Origin: DASSSQ01 sp963839285
GTDB taxonomy: Bacteria; Actinomycetota; Thermoleophilia; Gaiellales; Gaiellaceae
NCBI GenBank assembly: GCA_963839285.1
Contig: CAWIUN010000031.1
Location: 13,815-77,814 of the forward strand
DNA length: 64,000 nt
Direction of reading: 5' to 3'
Shown: one piece after another, positions 46,321 to 55,591 of the stretch
Position numbering within the stretch: the first letter of the stretch is position 1
How the letters are laid out: the number at the start of each line of letters is the position of its first letter
Translations under genes and position numbers: made by a program
Notes under the pieces: generated by a model
The model's input: only the letters and a program-made list of their open reading frames with translations
Databases searched by the model: none
Told to the model about the DNA's origin: nothing

Positions 46321-46827
46321 CTACTCGGCTGCCTTCCGGTTGAGGCCGGCCTTGAGCATGCCGCCGGTCGCGATCTTCGTCAGCAGCTTGTCGGCGTTCG
46401 ACTCCTCGTCCAGCGTCTGGTCGAGGGCGTCCTTCGCCTCGTCCAGCCCGAGCTCGTCGGCGAGCGTGCGGGCGGTGCCGTAGGCGGCGATCTCGTAGTG
46501 CTCGACGCGCTGGGCGGCCGCGATCAGCGCCGCGTCCTTGGCGGTCGGGTCGCCGGTCGCCTCGATCGCCTCCGAGCCCTCGGCGACGAGACCCTTCATC
46601 GCCTTGCACTCCTCCACCGGCACCGGGAAGCCGACCGTGGGGATGATGTCCTCGAGCCGCTGCAGGTGGTCGCGCGTCTCGTTCAGGTGGTGCTCGAACG
46701 CCTCGCGCAACTCGTCGGCGTTCGCGGCCCTCGCCAGCTTCGGCAGCGCCTCGATCAGCTGCTGCTCGGCGCTGCGCAGGTCGCCGAGCTGCTCGGCGAG
46801 CACGTCCTGGAGCGAATCGAACTGCAT
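46321..46827 (-). CDS. DUF892 ferritin-like protein (YciE/YciF type)
   Basis: 168 residues. The DUF892 pattern is complete: LQDVLAEQLGDLRSAEQQLIEALPKLARAA, LREAFEHHLNETRDHLQRLEDI (E-x-H-x-x-E-T metal-type helix), C-x-A-M-K-G-L-V-A-E-G, and DAALIAAAQRVEHYEIAAYGTARTLADELG with E-H-Y-E-I-A-A-Y-G. Four helices form a diiron-capable bundle; members are linked to osmotic and oxidative stress. A GAGGAGAGG site stands upstream of ATG 46827. The strong hairpin at 46251-46288 likely ends the message. Confidence 0.92.
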   Translation of the reverse strand: MQFDSLQDVLAEQLGDLRSAEQQLIEALPKLARAANADELREAFEHHLNETRDHLQRLEDIIPTVGFPVPVEECKAMKGLVAEGSEAIEATGDPTAKDAALIAAAQRVEHYEIAAYGTARTLADELGLDEAKDALDQTLDEESNADKLLTKIATGGMLKAGLNRKAAE

Positions 46828-46923
46828 GCTGGGGCTCCTCTCCTCGGATATCGGTCGAGGTCCGCTACCCGGCGGAGCCGAACCGCAACCCGCAGGCTGG
46901 AAGACGTCCCGCCGGCTCCCCGC

Positions 46924-47908
46924 TCAGGCCGGACGGAAGGCGAACTCGGCCCAGAGCGGGTAGTGGTCGGAGATGCGCGCCTCCTTCTCCGACTGGCCGA
47001 CGTCCTCGAGCAGGTGGTCGGTCCAGACGAAGGCGCCCGCGTCGCGGTAGCCGAGTGTCAGCGCGGGGCGCGCGCCCTTCGTGAACCAGGCGATCTGGTC
47101 GTAGAAGGAGTGGCGGGCGGCGCTCTCGCCGACGGTGCGCGGCACGTCCAGCAGCTTCGCCGGCGGCGAGAGCCCGTACTCGACGACGAACGCGCGCCAG
47201 TTCGGATCGTCGAGCCGGTCGATGTTGAAGTCGCCGAGCGCGATCAGGTTGCGGTTGAAGGCGTCGGGGTCCTCGGCGTGCGCGGCGAGCCACTTGGCGG
47301 CGCCGCGCAGCTCCGGCGTGCGGTCGCTCGGCGCGGTCGCCCCAGAGGATGTGCAGGCTGACGAGCGTGAAGGCGTCGCCGCCGGCGCGGAAGCTGACGG
47401 CGTAGGGGGTGCGGGCCCACTGGCTGCGCATGCCCGCGGTCTCCTCGTGCAGGTCGGCGTCCGGGATCACGAGCTCGCCGGCGAGCCCGGAGGGGCGCAC
47501 GCGCCGGAGGTCGAAGAGGTAGCCGAGCCGCTCGTCGTTGCCCGGGTCGCCCTCGACCGGATCGGTGACGACGAAGCCCCAGTCGGGGCCGAGCACCTGC
47601 GCGAGCAGCCGCAGCGCCTCCAGGTTGCGCTTCAGCTCGACGAGGGCGACGACGTCGAAGCGCGAGACGATCTCCGCGATGCAGCAGACGTCCTGCAGGT
47701 TGCGCTTCGGCGACTGGCCCGGGCTCGTCGACCAGTGCCTGTTGACGCGGGCGAACTGGTGCAGGTTCCAGGTCGCGATCAGCAGGTTGCGGTCGAGCAC
47801 CTTCGCAGGCAGCGTCTCGTCGAGCGCGGCGGCGAGCCGCTCGAGGACGGCGAGCGTCGCGGGCGGAGCCGGGTCGAAGCCGGCGGTCGGCGGCGGCAGG
47901 CGAGGCAC
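46924..47908 (-). CDS. endonuclease/exonuclease/phosphatase-family protein (one frameshift)
   Basis: About 328 residues. EEP-fold motifs: LIATWNLHQFARV (first Asn), DVVALVELKRNLEAL (metal Glu), FTLVSLHILWG (the strand with catalytic residues), then after one base is removed near 47338, LIALGDFNID (the D-x-N motif), and at the end ISDHYPLWAEFAF (the D-H pair). FVVTDPVEGDPGNDERLGYLFDLRRV is typical of a bacterial subgroup. All catalytic motifs are present; it could cleave DNA, RNA or phosphoesters. No signal peptide, so cytoplasmic. The ATG at 47908 has no strong ribosome site. Confidence 0.82.
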
Positions 47909-48058
47909 GAGACCGACGCTACACGCGGCGGGAGACCCGCTTCCAGGTCGTCGCGGCGAGCTGCGCCGCCGTCCGGCCCCCGGCGCGGTGCCGAGCCGGA
48001 CTGGCGCAACGCGGGCTCGAGCCGCTCGGGCCGACCGCCGAGGGTCGCACGAATGCCG

Positions 48059-49423
48059 CTACGGCACGATGTTGTGGTTGTGGTGGAAGACGTTGTCGGG
48101 GTCGACCCGGCGCTTCACCTGCACCAGCCGCTCCCAGTTCGGCCCGTACGCGTCCCGGATCGCGTCGTCGCCCTGGTCGTCGCCGAGGTAGTTGAGCCAG
48201 CGCCGCGCCGTCAGGTGCTCGGCGAGCGCGGCGTGCGTCTCGCGCGTCCAGGCGACGTTCGCGTCCGTGTCGGCCGGGTCGAGCCAGGTCGAGGGCAGCA
48301 GCATGTTCCAGCCCTCCTCCCGGTGCGGCACCGCGGTCGCGGTCGGATCGACACGGCAGACGGCGCCGTGGAAGTGCTCGAGCAGGATCGCGCTCATCGT
48401 CGACGGGACCTGCGCGAAGCGCTCGACGGCCGTGTCGACGAACCCGTCCGTGAGACCGGTCGTGAAGCTCGAGAGCCAGTAGCCGAGCGCGCCCGCCGGG
48501 TAGCCGGCGTCGAGGAGCGTGTTCATGACCGGGTACGGCATCGGCCCCACCTCGACGAGGAGCGGCGCGCCCCAGGCCTTCAACGGCGCCAGGTCGCGTT
48601 CGGCGTCCTCGGGCGAGCCGGTGTGGAAGACGACCAGCGCCGCGATCTTCGTCCCCGAGCCGTCGGGCGCGTGCCCGAGCACGCAGAAGACCTCGAGGTC
48701 GTCGGAGGCGTCAGCGACCGCGTCGCGGTAGAAGCGCAGCAGCTCGCCCGCAGCCTCGAACGGGTGCGCGATCAGACCGCCGATCACCGTCGCGACCGGG
48801 TGCAGCCGGTACTCGAGCGAGGCGGCTACGCCGAAGTTGCCGCCTCCGCCGCGCAGCGCCCAGAGAAGCTCCGGGTCGCTGTCCTCGTTCACGTCGAGGA
48901 TGCGGCCGTCGGCGGTCACGAGCTCGACCGAGAGCAGGTTGTCGCAGCCGAGCCCGTACTTCGCCATCAGCCAGCCGAGCCCGCCGCCGAGCGTGTAGCC
49001 GGCGATGCCGGTGGTCGAGATCGCCCCGCCCGTGGTCGCGAGGCCGTGCGCCGCCGCCTCGCGGTTGAGCTCGCGCCAGAGCACGCCGCCCTGGGCGCGG
49101 AGCGTCGACGCCGCCGGGTCGACGTGGATGCCCTTCATCGGCGACAGGTCGATCATCAGCGCCCCGTCGACCACGCAGCGGCCCGCGACGTTGTGGCCGC
49201 CGCCGCGGACGCTGACGTCCAGCCCCTGCTCGCGGGCGAAGCGGACGGCGTCGGCGACGTCGGCGGTGTTGCGGCAGCGCGCGATCAGCGCCGGCCGCCG
49301 GTCGACGAGGCCGTTGTGGACGCGCCGCGCCTCCTCGTAGCCCTCGTCTCCCGCCTCGAGCACCACGCCCGAGAACGAAGCGCGCAGAGCGGCGAGACGG
49401 TCGGCAGCTGCGGTCGTGGCCAT
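48059..49423 (-). CDS. FAD-linked oxidoreductase, berberine-bridge-enzyme (BBE) type
   Basis: 454 residues. The PCMH FAD-binding domain shows ARCRNTADVADAVRFAREQGLDVSVRGGGHNVAGR, in which the His after GGG is the site for 8-alpha-histidyl FAD attachment, then GGAISTTGIAGYTLGGGLGWLMAKYGLGCDNLLSVELVTADG and LLWALRGGGGNFGVAASLEY. The Cys used for bicovalent attachment is absent, so attachment is probably single. The C-terminal BBE segment is YGPNWERLVQVKRRVDPDNVFHHNHNI. Substrates in this family are sugars or secondary metabolites. GAGGTGCC precedes ATG 49423. Confidence 0.92.
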   Translation of the reverse strand: MATTAAADRLAALRASFSGVVLEAGDEGYEEARRVHNGLVDRRPALIARCRNTADVADAVRFAREQGLDVSVRGGGHNVAGRCVVDGALMIDLSPMKGIHVDPAASTLRAQGGVLWRELNREAAAHGLATTGGAISTTGIAGYTLGGGLGWLMAKYGLGCDNLLSVELVTADGRILDVNEDSDPELLWALRGGGGNFGVAASLEYRLHPVATVIGGLIAHPFEAAGELLRFYRDAVADASDDLEVFCVLGHAPDGSGTKIAALVVFHTGSPEDAERDLAPLKAWGAPLLVEVGPMPYPVMNTLLDAGYPAGALGYWLSSFTTGLTDGFVDTAVERFAQVPSTMSAILLEHFHGAVCRVDPTATAVPHREEGWNMLLPSTWLDPADTDANVAWTRETHAALAEHLTARRWLNYLGDDQGDDAIRDAYGPNWERLVQVKRRVDPDNVFHHNHNIVP

Positions 49424-49514
49424 GTGGCACCTCCGAGATAGACGTCGTCGGCGAGTCTAGTGGCGTCCCGCGCGATTCGCCATGACCCGCCCGGTCGGCG
49501 CCCGGCACGTGCGG

Positions 49515-49545
49515 ACGAGGCCCGGAGCGTCGCTCCGGGCCTCGT
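49515..49545 (-). terminator. 15-base hairpin after the serine protease
   Basis: ACGAGGCCCGGAGCG at 49515-49529 pairs perfectly with CGCTCCGGGCCTCGT at 49531-49545; allowing a minimal loop the stem is 14 pairs. It lies 30 bases past the protease stop on the minus strand, ahead of the FAD oxidoreductase start at 49423. No U-run is present. A strong intrinsic terminator candidate. Confidence 0.8.
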
Positions 49546-49574
49546 CGCCACGTCACGTCGTCGATCGGCGTCGC

Positions 49575-50501
49575 TCAGCGCGAGACGAACGTGATCTCGT
49601 CCCATTGCGCCGCCACCTCGGGCAGGCTCTGGAGCCAGTCCTGGACGGCCTGCGTGTCGATCCGGTAGGCGAAGCTGACGCCGCGGCAGTTGCCGTTCAG
49701 CACGAACGAGTTGACGGCGACGATCGTGTTCGACGCGTAGGGGCCGTAGAAGATCGGGCCGCCCGAGTCGCCGAAGCACGTCCCGCCCCGCCCCTGCGCA
49801 GGCGCAGAGCTGAGCTGGATGTTGAAGCCGCCGTTGTTGGCGCTCGTCAGGTTGACGACCTCGGTCTCCGCCATCAGCCGCGTCCGGAAGGACACGGTCT
49901 TCTTCGGGTTGTTCTGCGAGATGCGCGTGACGCCGTACCCCGAGACGGTGAAGGTCGTGTCCTGGGTCCCGCGCCGGGTCGCCAGCGAGTCGAGGAAGCC
50001 GGGCTCGGCGAGGGCGCCGAACTCGCCCGGGTCGATCGGGCTGTCGAGGATCGCGACCCCGACGTCGTGGTTGTTCGGGAAGCCGGCGAACTCGTCGAAG
50101 CCGTAGTCGTAGAGCGTGTGCGCCGTCGTGCAGAGATCCGTCGAGGCGACCGGGTTGCCGGAGGCGTCGAAGCAGGCGTCCGGGTAGCCGGTCACGGGGT
50201 CGATCTGCGTGGCCGGGTCGTAGGCGGCGCCGGCGTCCTGCTGGAACCAGACGCGCGCGTAGGCGGGCGACTCGGCGGCGTCCTGATCGGTGCAGTGGCC
50301 CGCCGTCAGGAAGATCGTCGAGGTGATCAGCGAGCCGGAGCAGCGCCAGAGGAAGGCGTCGCTCGAGTCGTAGAAGGCGATCAGGCCGACATACGGGTGC
50401 TCGTCGTCGGCGACGAAGTGGCCGGTGATCGCCCCGGCCGGCGAGACCGTCACGGCGACGGCGGCGAGAGCCGCCGCGAGTGCGGCAAGCAGCTTCCTCA
50501 T
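49575..50501 (-). CDS. secreted trypsin-like (S1) serine protease
   Basis: 308 residues from ATG 50501 after a G-rich leader. A signal peptide (MRKLLAALAAALAAVAVTVSPAGA) precedes ITGHFVADDEHPYVGLIAF. The triad is complete: His69 in LTAGHC, Asp146 in NNHDVGVAIL, Ser246 in CFGDSGGPIFYG. Cys pairs around His69 (CSGS...GHC) and Ser246 fit S1 disulfides, and a further pair is in DACFDASG...DLCTTAH. The mature N-terminus is not an obvious zymogen cut site (I-T-G-H instead of I-V-G-G). It should act outside the cell. It is followed by a strong hairpin terminator. Confidence 0.93.
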   Translation of the reverse strand: MRKLLAALAAALAAVAVTVSPAGAITGHFVADDEHPYVGLIAFYDSSDAFLWRCSGSLITSTIFLTAGHCTDQDAAESPAYARVWFQQDAGAAYDPATQIDPVTGYPDACFDASGNPVASTDLCTTAHTLYDYGFDEFAGFPNNHDVGVAILDSPIDPGEFGALAEPGFLDSLATRRGTQDTTFTVSGYGVTRISQNNPKKTVSFRTRLMAETEVVNLTSANNGGFNIQLSSAPAQGRGGTCFGDSGGPIFYGPYASNTIVAVNSFVLNGNCRGVSFAYRIDTQAVQDWLQSLPEVAAQWDEITFVSR

Positions 50502-50665
50502 CTTCCCCCCTTGGATTCGAAGACCGCGGGCCGACGGGGCCGCGCGTGGAATGTTGGCTGAGCTTGCCCCGCCCCGGCGGCATCCGAAACCGCGGCCGGC
50601 GCGCGGCAGCTCCGGCCCGCGCGGCGCGCCGGTGCCGGCCGGCGCGACGGCAGGCTGCGGGCTCG

Positions 50666-52231
50666 CTAGCCGGTCCGGCGGCGGGAGGGGATCTCGGCCC
50701 GGACGAGCGTCCCCTCCCCGGGCGGGCTCGAGACCTCGAGGCCGCCGCCGAGCGCCTCGACCCGGTCGGCCAGGCCGGACAGCCCCGAGCCGCGGGCGGC
50801 GTCCGCGCCGCCGACGCCGTCGTCTGCGACCTCGATCCGCAGCAGCCCGTCCTCGTCGACGAGCCGCACGGCCGCGGAGTCGGCTCCCGCGTACTTGACG
50901 ACGTTCGTCAGGGACTCGGCGACGACGTAGTAGGCGGCCACCTCGACCGGCTCGGCGAGCCGCTCGCCGACCGTCGCCTCGAGCCCGACCCGGAGCGGCG
51001 TCCGTGCGATCAGGCTCTCGAGCGCCGGCACGAGCCCGCGATCCGAGAGCACGGCCGGGTGGATCCCGCGCGCGAGCTCGCGGAGCTCCTCGAGCGCTCC
51101 CGCGAGCTCGGCCGAGGCATCGCGGAGCAGGGCCGCCGCCTCGGGGTCGTGCGCCAGCCGCGTCTCGGCGATCCGCAGCCCGAGCGACAGCGACACGAGC
51201 CGCTGCTGGGCGCCGTCGTGGAGATTGCGCTCGAGCCGGCGCCGCTCGCGGTCGGCGGCCTCGACGAGCCGCGCGCGTGACGCGGCCAGCTGCTCGCGCG
51301 CCTCGAGGTTCGCGATCGCCTGCGCGAAGATCTCCGCGAGGTGCCCGAGCCGCTCCTCGGCCAGCTCGGGGAACGGCTCCCCGGGGCGCGAGACCGTCAT
51401 CGCGCCCCAGAGGCGCCCGTCGACGACGACCGGCGCCCCGATCGAGTACCCGGAGGGGCCGCCGACCGAGGCGGCCTCGCCCGTGCGGCGCACCTCGGCC
51501 GCGGCGGGCTCGTCGGCGAGCGCGACGAGGTCGCCGAGCCCGACCCGCAGGACGCCGTCGAGGCTCCAGCAGCCCACCACGCGCACCTCCTCCTCGTCGC
51601 CGTAGCGGACCGTCTGCGCCGTCTCCCCCTCGTAGAGCAGCCCGGCCTCGGTCGTGACGGAGCGGAGGAGCCGCTCCGGAGGAGCCGCCTGCGCGACGAG
51701 CGTCGCGATCCGGAGCAGCGCGCCCTGCTCCTCGCCGAGCGCCCGGAGCGTCCGCTCCGTCCGCAGCCGCTCGATCTCGACGGCGGCCCTGGACGCGAGG
51801 ATCCGCAGCAGCGCCGCCTGGTCTGCCCGCGGGCCGTCGCGGCCGGCGTCGATCACCCCCAGGTGGCCGAGGCCGGCGCCGTCCGTTCCCGTCAGCGGCA
51901 CGGCGTAGGCGCTCTCGAGCCGCGGGTCGGCGAAGAGCGGGTCGCCCGAGAAGCGCTCCCGCACGAGCCGCGCGTTCGCGACGACGTCGTCGCCGAGCAG
52001 CTCCGTCAGCGACGGCTCGGCCGCGGCCTCGAGCAGCTCCCCCTCGCCGCCCGCGAGCGGCGGCCAGGCGGCGACGCGAAGCCGCTCGTGCCGCTCCTCG
52101 TCGACGACCGCGAGGAAGGCGACGGCGCACGGGAGCTGCTCCGTCAGCTCGCGCAGCATCCCGCGGAAGAACGCAATGCCGGACAGGCCGGCAGTCGCGG
52201 CCCCGACTCGCTGCAACAGATCGGATGTCAC
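50666..52231 (-). CDS. orphan GAF-domain sensor histidine kinase (NarL type)
   Basis: 521 residues from GTG 52231, no membrane helices. Two GAF domains are visible, about 20-165 (LPCAVAFLAVVDEERHERLRVAAWPPLA ... YAVPLTG) and 190-330 (ERLLRSVTTEAGLLYEGETAQTVRYGD ... YSIGAPVVVDGRLWGAMTVSRPGEPF), then HisKA_3 DRERRRLERNLHDGAQQRLVSLSLGLR with the phospho-His, and a HATPase (VAESLTNVVKYAGA; ADDGVGGADAARGSGLSGLADRVEALGGGLEV). It should sense a cytoplasmic ligand. No response regulator is adjacent; regulators in the window lie 38 kb left and 11 kb right. Confidence 0.93.
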   Translation of the reverse strand: MTSDLLQRVGAATAGLSGIAFFRGMLRELTEQLPCAVAFLAVVDEERHERLRVAAWPPLAGGEGELLEAAAEPSLTELLGDDVVANARLVRERFSGDPLFADPRLESAYAVPLTGTDGAGLGHLGVIDAGRDGPRADQAALLRILASRAAVEIERLRTERTLRALGEEQGALLRIATLVAQAAPPERLLRSVTTEAGLLYEGETAQTVRYGDEEEVRVVGCWSLDGVLRVGLGDLVALADEPAAAEVRRTGEAASVGGPSGYSIGAPVVVDGRLWGAMTVSRPGEPFPELAEERLGHLAEIFAQAIANLEAREQLAASRARLVEAADRERRRLERNLHDGAQQRLVSLSLGLRIAETRLAHDPEAAALLRDASAELAGALEELRELARGIHPAVLSDRGLVPALESLIARTPLRVGLEATVGERLAEPVEVAAYYVVAESLTNVVKYAGADSAAVRLVDEDGLLRIEVADDGVGGADAARGSGLSGLADRVEALGGGLEVSSPPGEGTLVRAEIPSRRRTG

Positions 52232-52310
52232 ATCCGCCGGAGCGGGACTCGTCCCCTCGACATGGGACCGACTCTACGCGGGAGCCGTCCGGATCGGAAG
52301 CGGCCGGCGC

Positions 52311-53217
52311 CTACGCGCCGTGACGGCCCGAGACCGCGGGTGGACCGGCCGCCCGCTCGTGCCGGGTCGGCTGGTCGGCCTGCTCCGCCAGCTCTCTCGA
52401 GCATCGTGCCGAGGTGGCGGCGGTGGTCCATCTTCTCCTTGGTCCCGCGCGAGACGAGCCACCTGTTGACCGGCCAGGCCGTGGCGAAGCCGAGCGCCAT
52501 CCCGATCTGCATCTGGAACCAGAAGTCGGGGCTGTCGATGTGGATGCCGTGGTCCGGCCAGATCAGGAGCATGGTGATCGCCATCCAGCCGAACAGGCCC
52601 AGCTGGAAGGCCACGATCGACGCCGTGTCGACCTTGATCGCCGTCCAGATCCCCTTCAGGCCCTTCTCGCCGGTCATCGGCGCGATCGTCAGGTACTGGA
52701 AGAGGACGCCGAGGCTCCAGGCGAAGACGAAGTCGAGCAGCAGCTCCTCCGGGAGCATGTGGCCGGACCAGGTGCCGAACCAGGCGATCGCGAACATGAA
52801 GACGAGCCATTCGCCGGCGATGTCGCCGAGCGTGCAGCCGGCACCGCAGTGGGAGACGGCGTTGCCGACGTGCCACGGCCGCAGGTGCTCGGGAGAGGCG
52901 CCCTGCTCCTGCAGCTCCTCGGCCTTCGCGGCCGGATCGTCGCACTCGCGCAGCAGCCGCTGCGCCTCGTGGTGGGCCCACTTGTGCGAGCTCTTGCGGC
53001 CGCGCGTGAAGTAGGCCCAGACCCAGATCGGCCCGAGGTAGAGCGCGGTCACCGGGTGGACGACGTTCATGATCGCCATGTGCTGGCGGTAGCCGAGCAC
53101 GAACAGGTCGACCAGGATCACGAGCGCCGACGCGAACCCGACCCCCAGCATCGCCCAGGCCAGCCAGCCGTGCCAGGCGAACGGGTGCGAGCTCGCGATC
53201 AGGAATGCCTGCGCCAT
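52311..53217 (-). CDS. DUF4396 membrane protein (frameshift near end)
   Basis: About 302 residues. The DUF4396 signature is clear: VHPVTALYLGPIWVWAYF near the N-terminus and the Cys-His segment NAVSHCGAGCTLGDIAGEWLVF, with six to seven helices and a His-rich character (HKWAHHEAQ; WPDHGIHID), which hints at metal binding, perhaps copper. As read, the frame would run on through Arg-rich nonsense into the next gene; one base removed near 52405 gives ELAEQADQPTRHERAAGPPAVSGRHGA and TAG 52311-52313, which I prefer. The start is ATG 53217. Confidence 0.8.
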
Positions 53218-53342
53218 CGATCTGCCCTCGACGTTTCCGTCGGCCGACGGCGCAAACCTGCGCTACCGGCCGTTGCGCAGGGCCGGCGCCGGGCGTGCCG
53301 CAGACGGCCGCGAGCCCGTGCGGCGTACGCGGGGCCGCCGGT

Positions 53343-54290
53343 TCAGTCGTCGGGCTCGCCGTCGAAGTAGTCGAGGGTCTCGATCCGGCCGATCACGCCG
53401 AGGCCGCGCCAGGAGAGCTTGCTCGAGCGCGGGTACCAGCACATGTCGTTCGGGCGCCTCGTCCCGTAGACGAGCATCGCGACGCCGCCCGGGCCCGCGA
53501 GGAACGAGTGCGAGATCCCCGTGCCCGCGGGCCGGGCGACCACGTGGCCGGCGCGGAGCTCGGTCTCCTGCCGGGACTCGCCGTCGGCCTCACGTCGCGG
53601 CGAGGGCCAGAGCTCGAGCGTCGCCTCGCCCTCGAGGATCACGAAGACCTCCTCCTCCTCGGAGTGGCTGTGCGGCACCGAGCCGCGGCGGCCCGCCGCG
53701 ATCCGCTCCCAGTGCAGGCCCGAGAGCACGGAGCGCTCTCGCGTCGCGAGCGGCGCCGTCGAGAGCCGGCCGCGCCACTCCTCGAGCTCGACCTCGTCCA
53801 CGTTGACGATGTTCGCCGGCCGCGGCGCCGGATCGCCGTAGGCGAGCGCCTCGCCGGCGGCCTCGACGTCCCACGGGTCGTCGTCGCGACCCTCGACCCA
53901 GGGCCAGCCGAGCCGGATCGCGCGCGAGCGCGGCAGCCAGCCGAGCTCGGTCGGGTGCCGGGTGCCGAAGACCAGGAACTCGAGCCCCTCGGGCCCGGCG
54001 ACGAACGTGTGCTCGTGCTCGTCCGGGCGATGGACGACGCAGTCGCGGGGCCGCACCTCGTGCACCTCCCCGTCCTGCCAGGCGAGGCCCGAGCCCCCGA
54101 GCACGAAGTAGAGCTCCTCGGAGGCGCCGTGCGAGTGCGGCGGCGTCGGCAGCATCCCCGGTGCGACCCGCACGCGGTTGACGCCGACCCCGCGCGTGCC
54201 GGCCGCCTCGCCGAGCCGCTGCCAGGTCGCGTCCATCTCGCCCTTGGCGCGGCGGTGCGCCTCGACCTCGTCCCAGTGCGCCACGGTCAT
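53343..54290 (-). CDS. bicupin protein
   Basis: 315 residues with two cupin domains. The first has TPPHSHGASEELYFVLGGSG and HEHTFVAGPEGLEFLVFGTRHP; the second has SVPHSHSEEEEVFVILEGEATLELW and ISHSFLAGPGGVAMLVYGTRRPNDMCWYP. Both keep the H-x-H-x(n)-E and late His ligands, so two metal sites are likely. FGTRHPTE and YGTRRPND repeat at equal positions, showing internal duplication. Such bicupins can be dioxygenases, decarboxylases or sugar isomerases; no substrate can be named. It is divergent from the DUF2630 gene with a 147-base gap holding no clear operator. Confidence 0.87.
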   Translation of the reverse strand: MTVAHWDEVEAHRRAKGEMDATWQRLGEAAGTRGVGVNRVRVAPGMLPTPPHSHGASEELYFVLGGSGLAWQDGEVHEVRPRDCVVHRPDEHEHTFVAGPEGLEFLVFGTRHPTELGWLPRSRAIRLGWPWVEGRDDDPWDVEAAGEALAYGDPAPRPANIVNVDEVELEEWRGRLSTAPLATRERSVLSGLHWERIAAGRRGSVPHSHSEEEEVFVILEGEATLELWPSPRREADGESRQETELRAGHVVARPAGTGISHSFLAGPGGVAMLVYGTRRPNDMCWYPRSSKLSWRGLGVIGRIETLDYFDGEPDD

Positions 54291-54437
54291 GCCGCCGAAG
54301 TCTGTCAGACGACGAGCGCGCCGTCGGTCGCCCGACGGTGATCCTGGGCCTCACCGCGGCGAAGATCGCCCTGCCGAGCCGGGGGCGGGCAGGCGGCGTA
54401 GAGTGCGCACGAGCGACCACCGACGAGGGAGGACGCC

Positions 54438-54680
54438 ATGGCCGACGAGCAGGTGCACGAGCGGATCGAGCAGCTCGTCGCCGAGGAGCACGAGCTCTGG
54501 CAGCGGGAGTCCGAGGGCCGTGCGAGCGACGACGACCGGCGGCGGCTCGACGCGATCAAGCTCGCGCTCGACCAGTGCTGGGACCTGCTGCGGCAGCGTC
54601 GCGCGCTCCGCGCGGCGGGGCTCGACGCGGACGCCGCGCGGGCGCGCGACACCGGCGTCGTCGAGGGCTACCGGCAGTAG
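54438..54680 (+). CDS. DUF2630 small helical protein
   Basis: 80 residues from ATG 54438 with GAGGGAGG seven bases upstream. The sequence matches DUF2630 throughout: VHERIEQLVAEEHELWQRESEGRASDDDRRRLDAIKLALDQCWDLLRQRRALRAAGLD followed by DTGVVEGYRQ. It is almost entirely helical and charged, likely a coiled-coil or small four-helix dimer. Function is unknown, but the family is common in actinobacteria. It ends three bases before the GTG of the dioxygenase-like gene, so the two are one transcript. Confidence 0.88.
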   Translation: MADEQVHERIEQLVAEEHELWQRESEGRASDDDRRRLDAIKLALDQCWDLLRQRRALRAAGLDADAARARDTGVVEGYRQ

Positions 54681-54682
54681 CA

Positions 54683-55591
54683 GTGAGCGCGCCAGAGGAA
54701 GCGTCCCCGCGCGACCCGGAGGAGCTCGAGGCGGCCGGCAGCGCCGAGGGCGCGGAGATCTCGCCGCGGACGACCCTCGGGCCGGTGCACCTGACCGTGT
54801 CCGGGCTGGAGCGGTCGCTCGACTACTACCGGAGCGCGATCGGGCTCGAGCTGCTCGAGCAGGGCGGCGGCCGCGCCTCGCTCGGGGCCGGCGGCCGCGA
54901 GCTGCTCGTGCTCGTCGAGGAGCCCGGCGCACGGCCGGCCCCCGGCTCGACCGGCCTCTACCACTTCGCGCTGCTCGTCCCCGAGCGCGCCGGCCTCGCC
55001 CGCTGGCTCGCGCACGCCGCCCGCGAGCGGGTGCCGCTCGTCGGCCTCTCCGACCACTTCGTCAGCGAGGCGCTCTACCTGTCCGACCCCGACGGCCACG
55101 GGATCGAGCTCTACTGGGACCGCCCGCGCGAGCTCTGGGACGGCCGGGTCGGCGCCAGGATGACCACGCTGCCGCTCGACGTCGACGACCTCCTGGGCGA
55201 GCTCGACGACCCGGCGGACGAGCCGTTCGACGGGCTGCCCGCGGGCACGGTCATGGGCCACGTGCACCTGAAGGTCGCCGCGGTCGACGAGACGGTCTCC
55301 TTCTACCGCGACCGGCTCGGCTTCGGCCTGATGGCCCAGCTCGGCCCGCAGGCCGCGTTCCTGAGCGCCGGCGGATACCACCACCACATCGGCGCAAACA
55401 CGTGGGAGAGCGCCGGCGCCGGCCCGCCGCCCGTCGGCTCGGCGGCACTCCGCCACGCCACGGTCGTGCTTCCCGACGCCGCCGAGCGCGAGCGGATCCT
55501 GCGGCGGGCCGGGCAGGCAGAGGAGACCGGGGCAGGACCGATCGTCGCCGATCCCGCCGGAAACCGGCTGCTGCTCGCGGTCGCGGGCTAG
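54683..55591 (+). CDS. VOC-family catechol-2,3-dioxygenase-like protein (CatE type)
   Basis: 302 residues from GTG 54683. Two tandem VOC modules: the first from LGPVHLTVSGLERSLDYYRSAIGLELLEQ to LSDPDGHGIELYWDRP, the second from MGHVHLKVAAVDETVSFYRDRLGFGLMAQLG to DPAGNRLLLAVAG. Candidate iron ligands are His in GHVHLKV, His in YHHHIGANTW and a Glu in the first module (GIELYWDRP); in the second module the usual terminal Glu is not evident (NRLLLAVA), so an active metal site may combine modules as in CatE-like proteins. Ring-cleavage activity is inferred, not shown. Coupled to DUF2630. Confidence 0.8.
   Translation: MSAPEEASPRDPEELEAAGSAEGAEISPRTTLGPVHLTVSGLERSLDYYRSAIGLELLEQGGGRASLGAGGRELLVLVEEPGARPAPGSTGLYHFALLVPERAGLARWLAHAARERVPLVGLSDHFVSEALYLSDPDGHGIELYWDRPRELWDGRVGARMTTLPLDVDDLLGELDDPADEPFDGLPAGTVMGHVHLKVAAVDETVSFYRDRLGFGLMAQLGPQAAFLSAGGYHHHIGANTWESAGAGPPPVGSAALRHATVVLPDAAERERILRRAGQAEETGAGPIVADPAGNRLLLAVAG

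Noticed and set aside
52228..52310. C-terminal Arg-rich extension of the DUF4396 protein overlapping the kinase start
   Set aside because: The alternative frame ends in a sensible helix and stop at 52311; the extension is typical antisense or out-of-frame composition.
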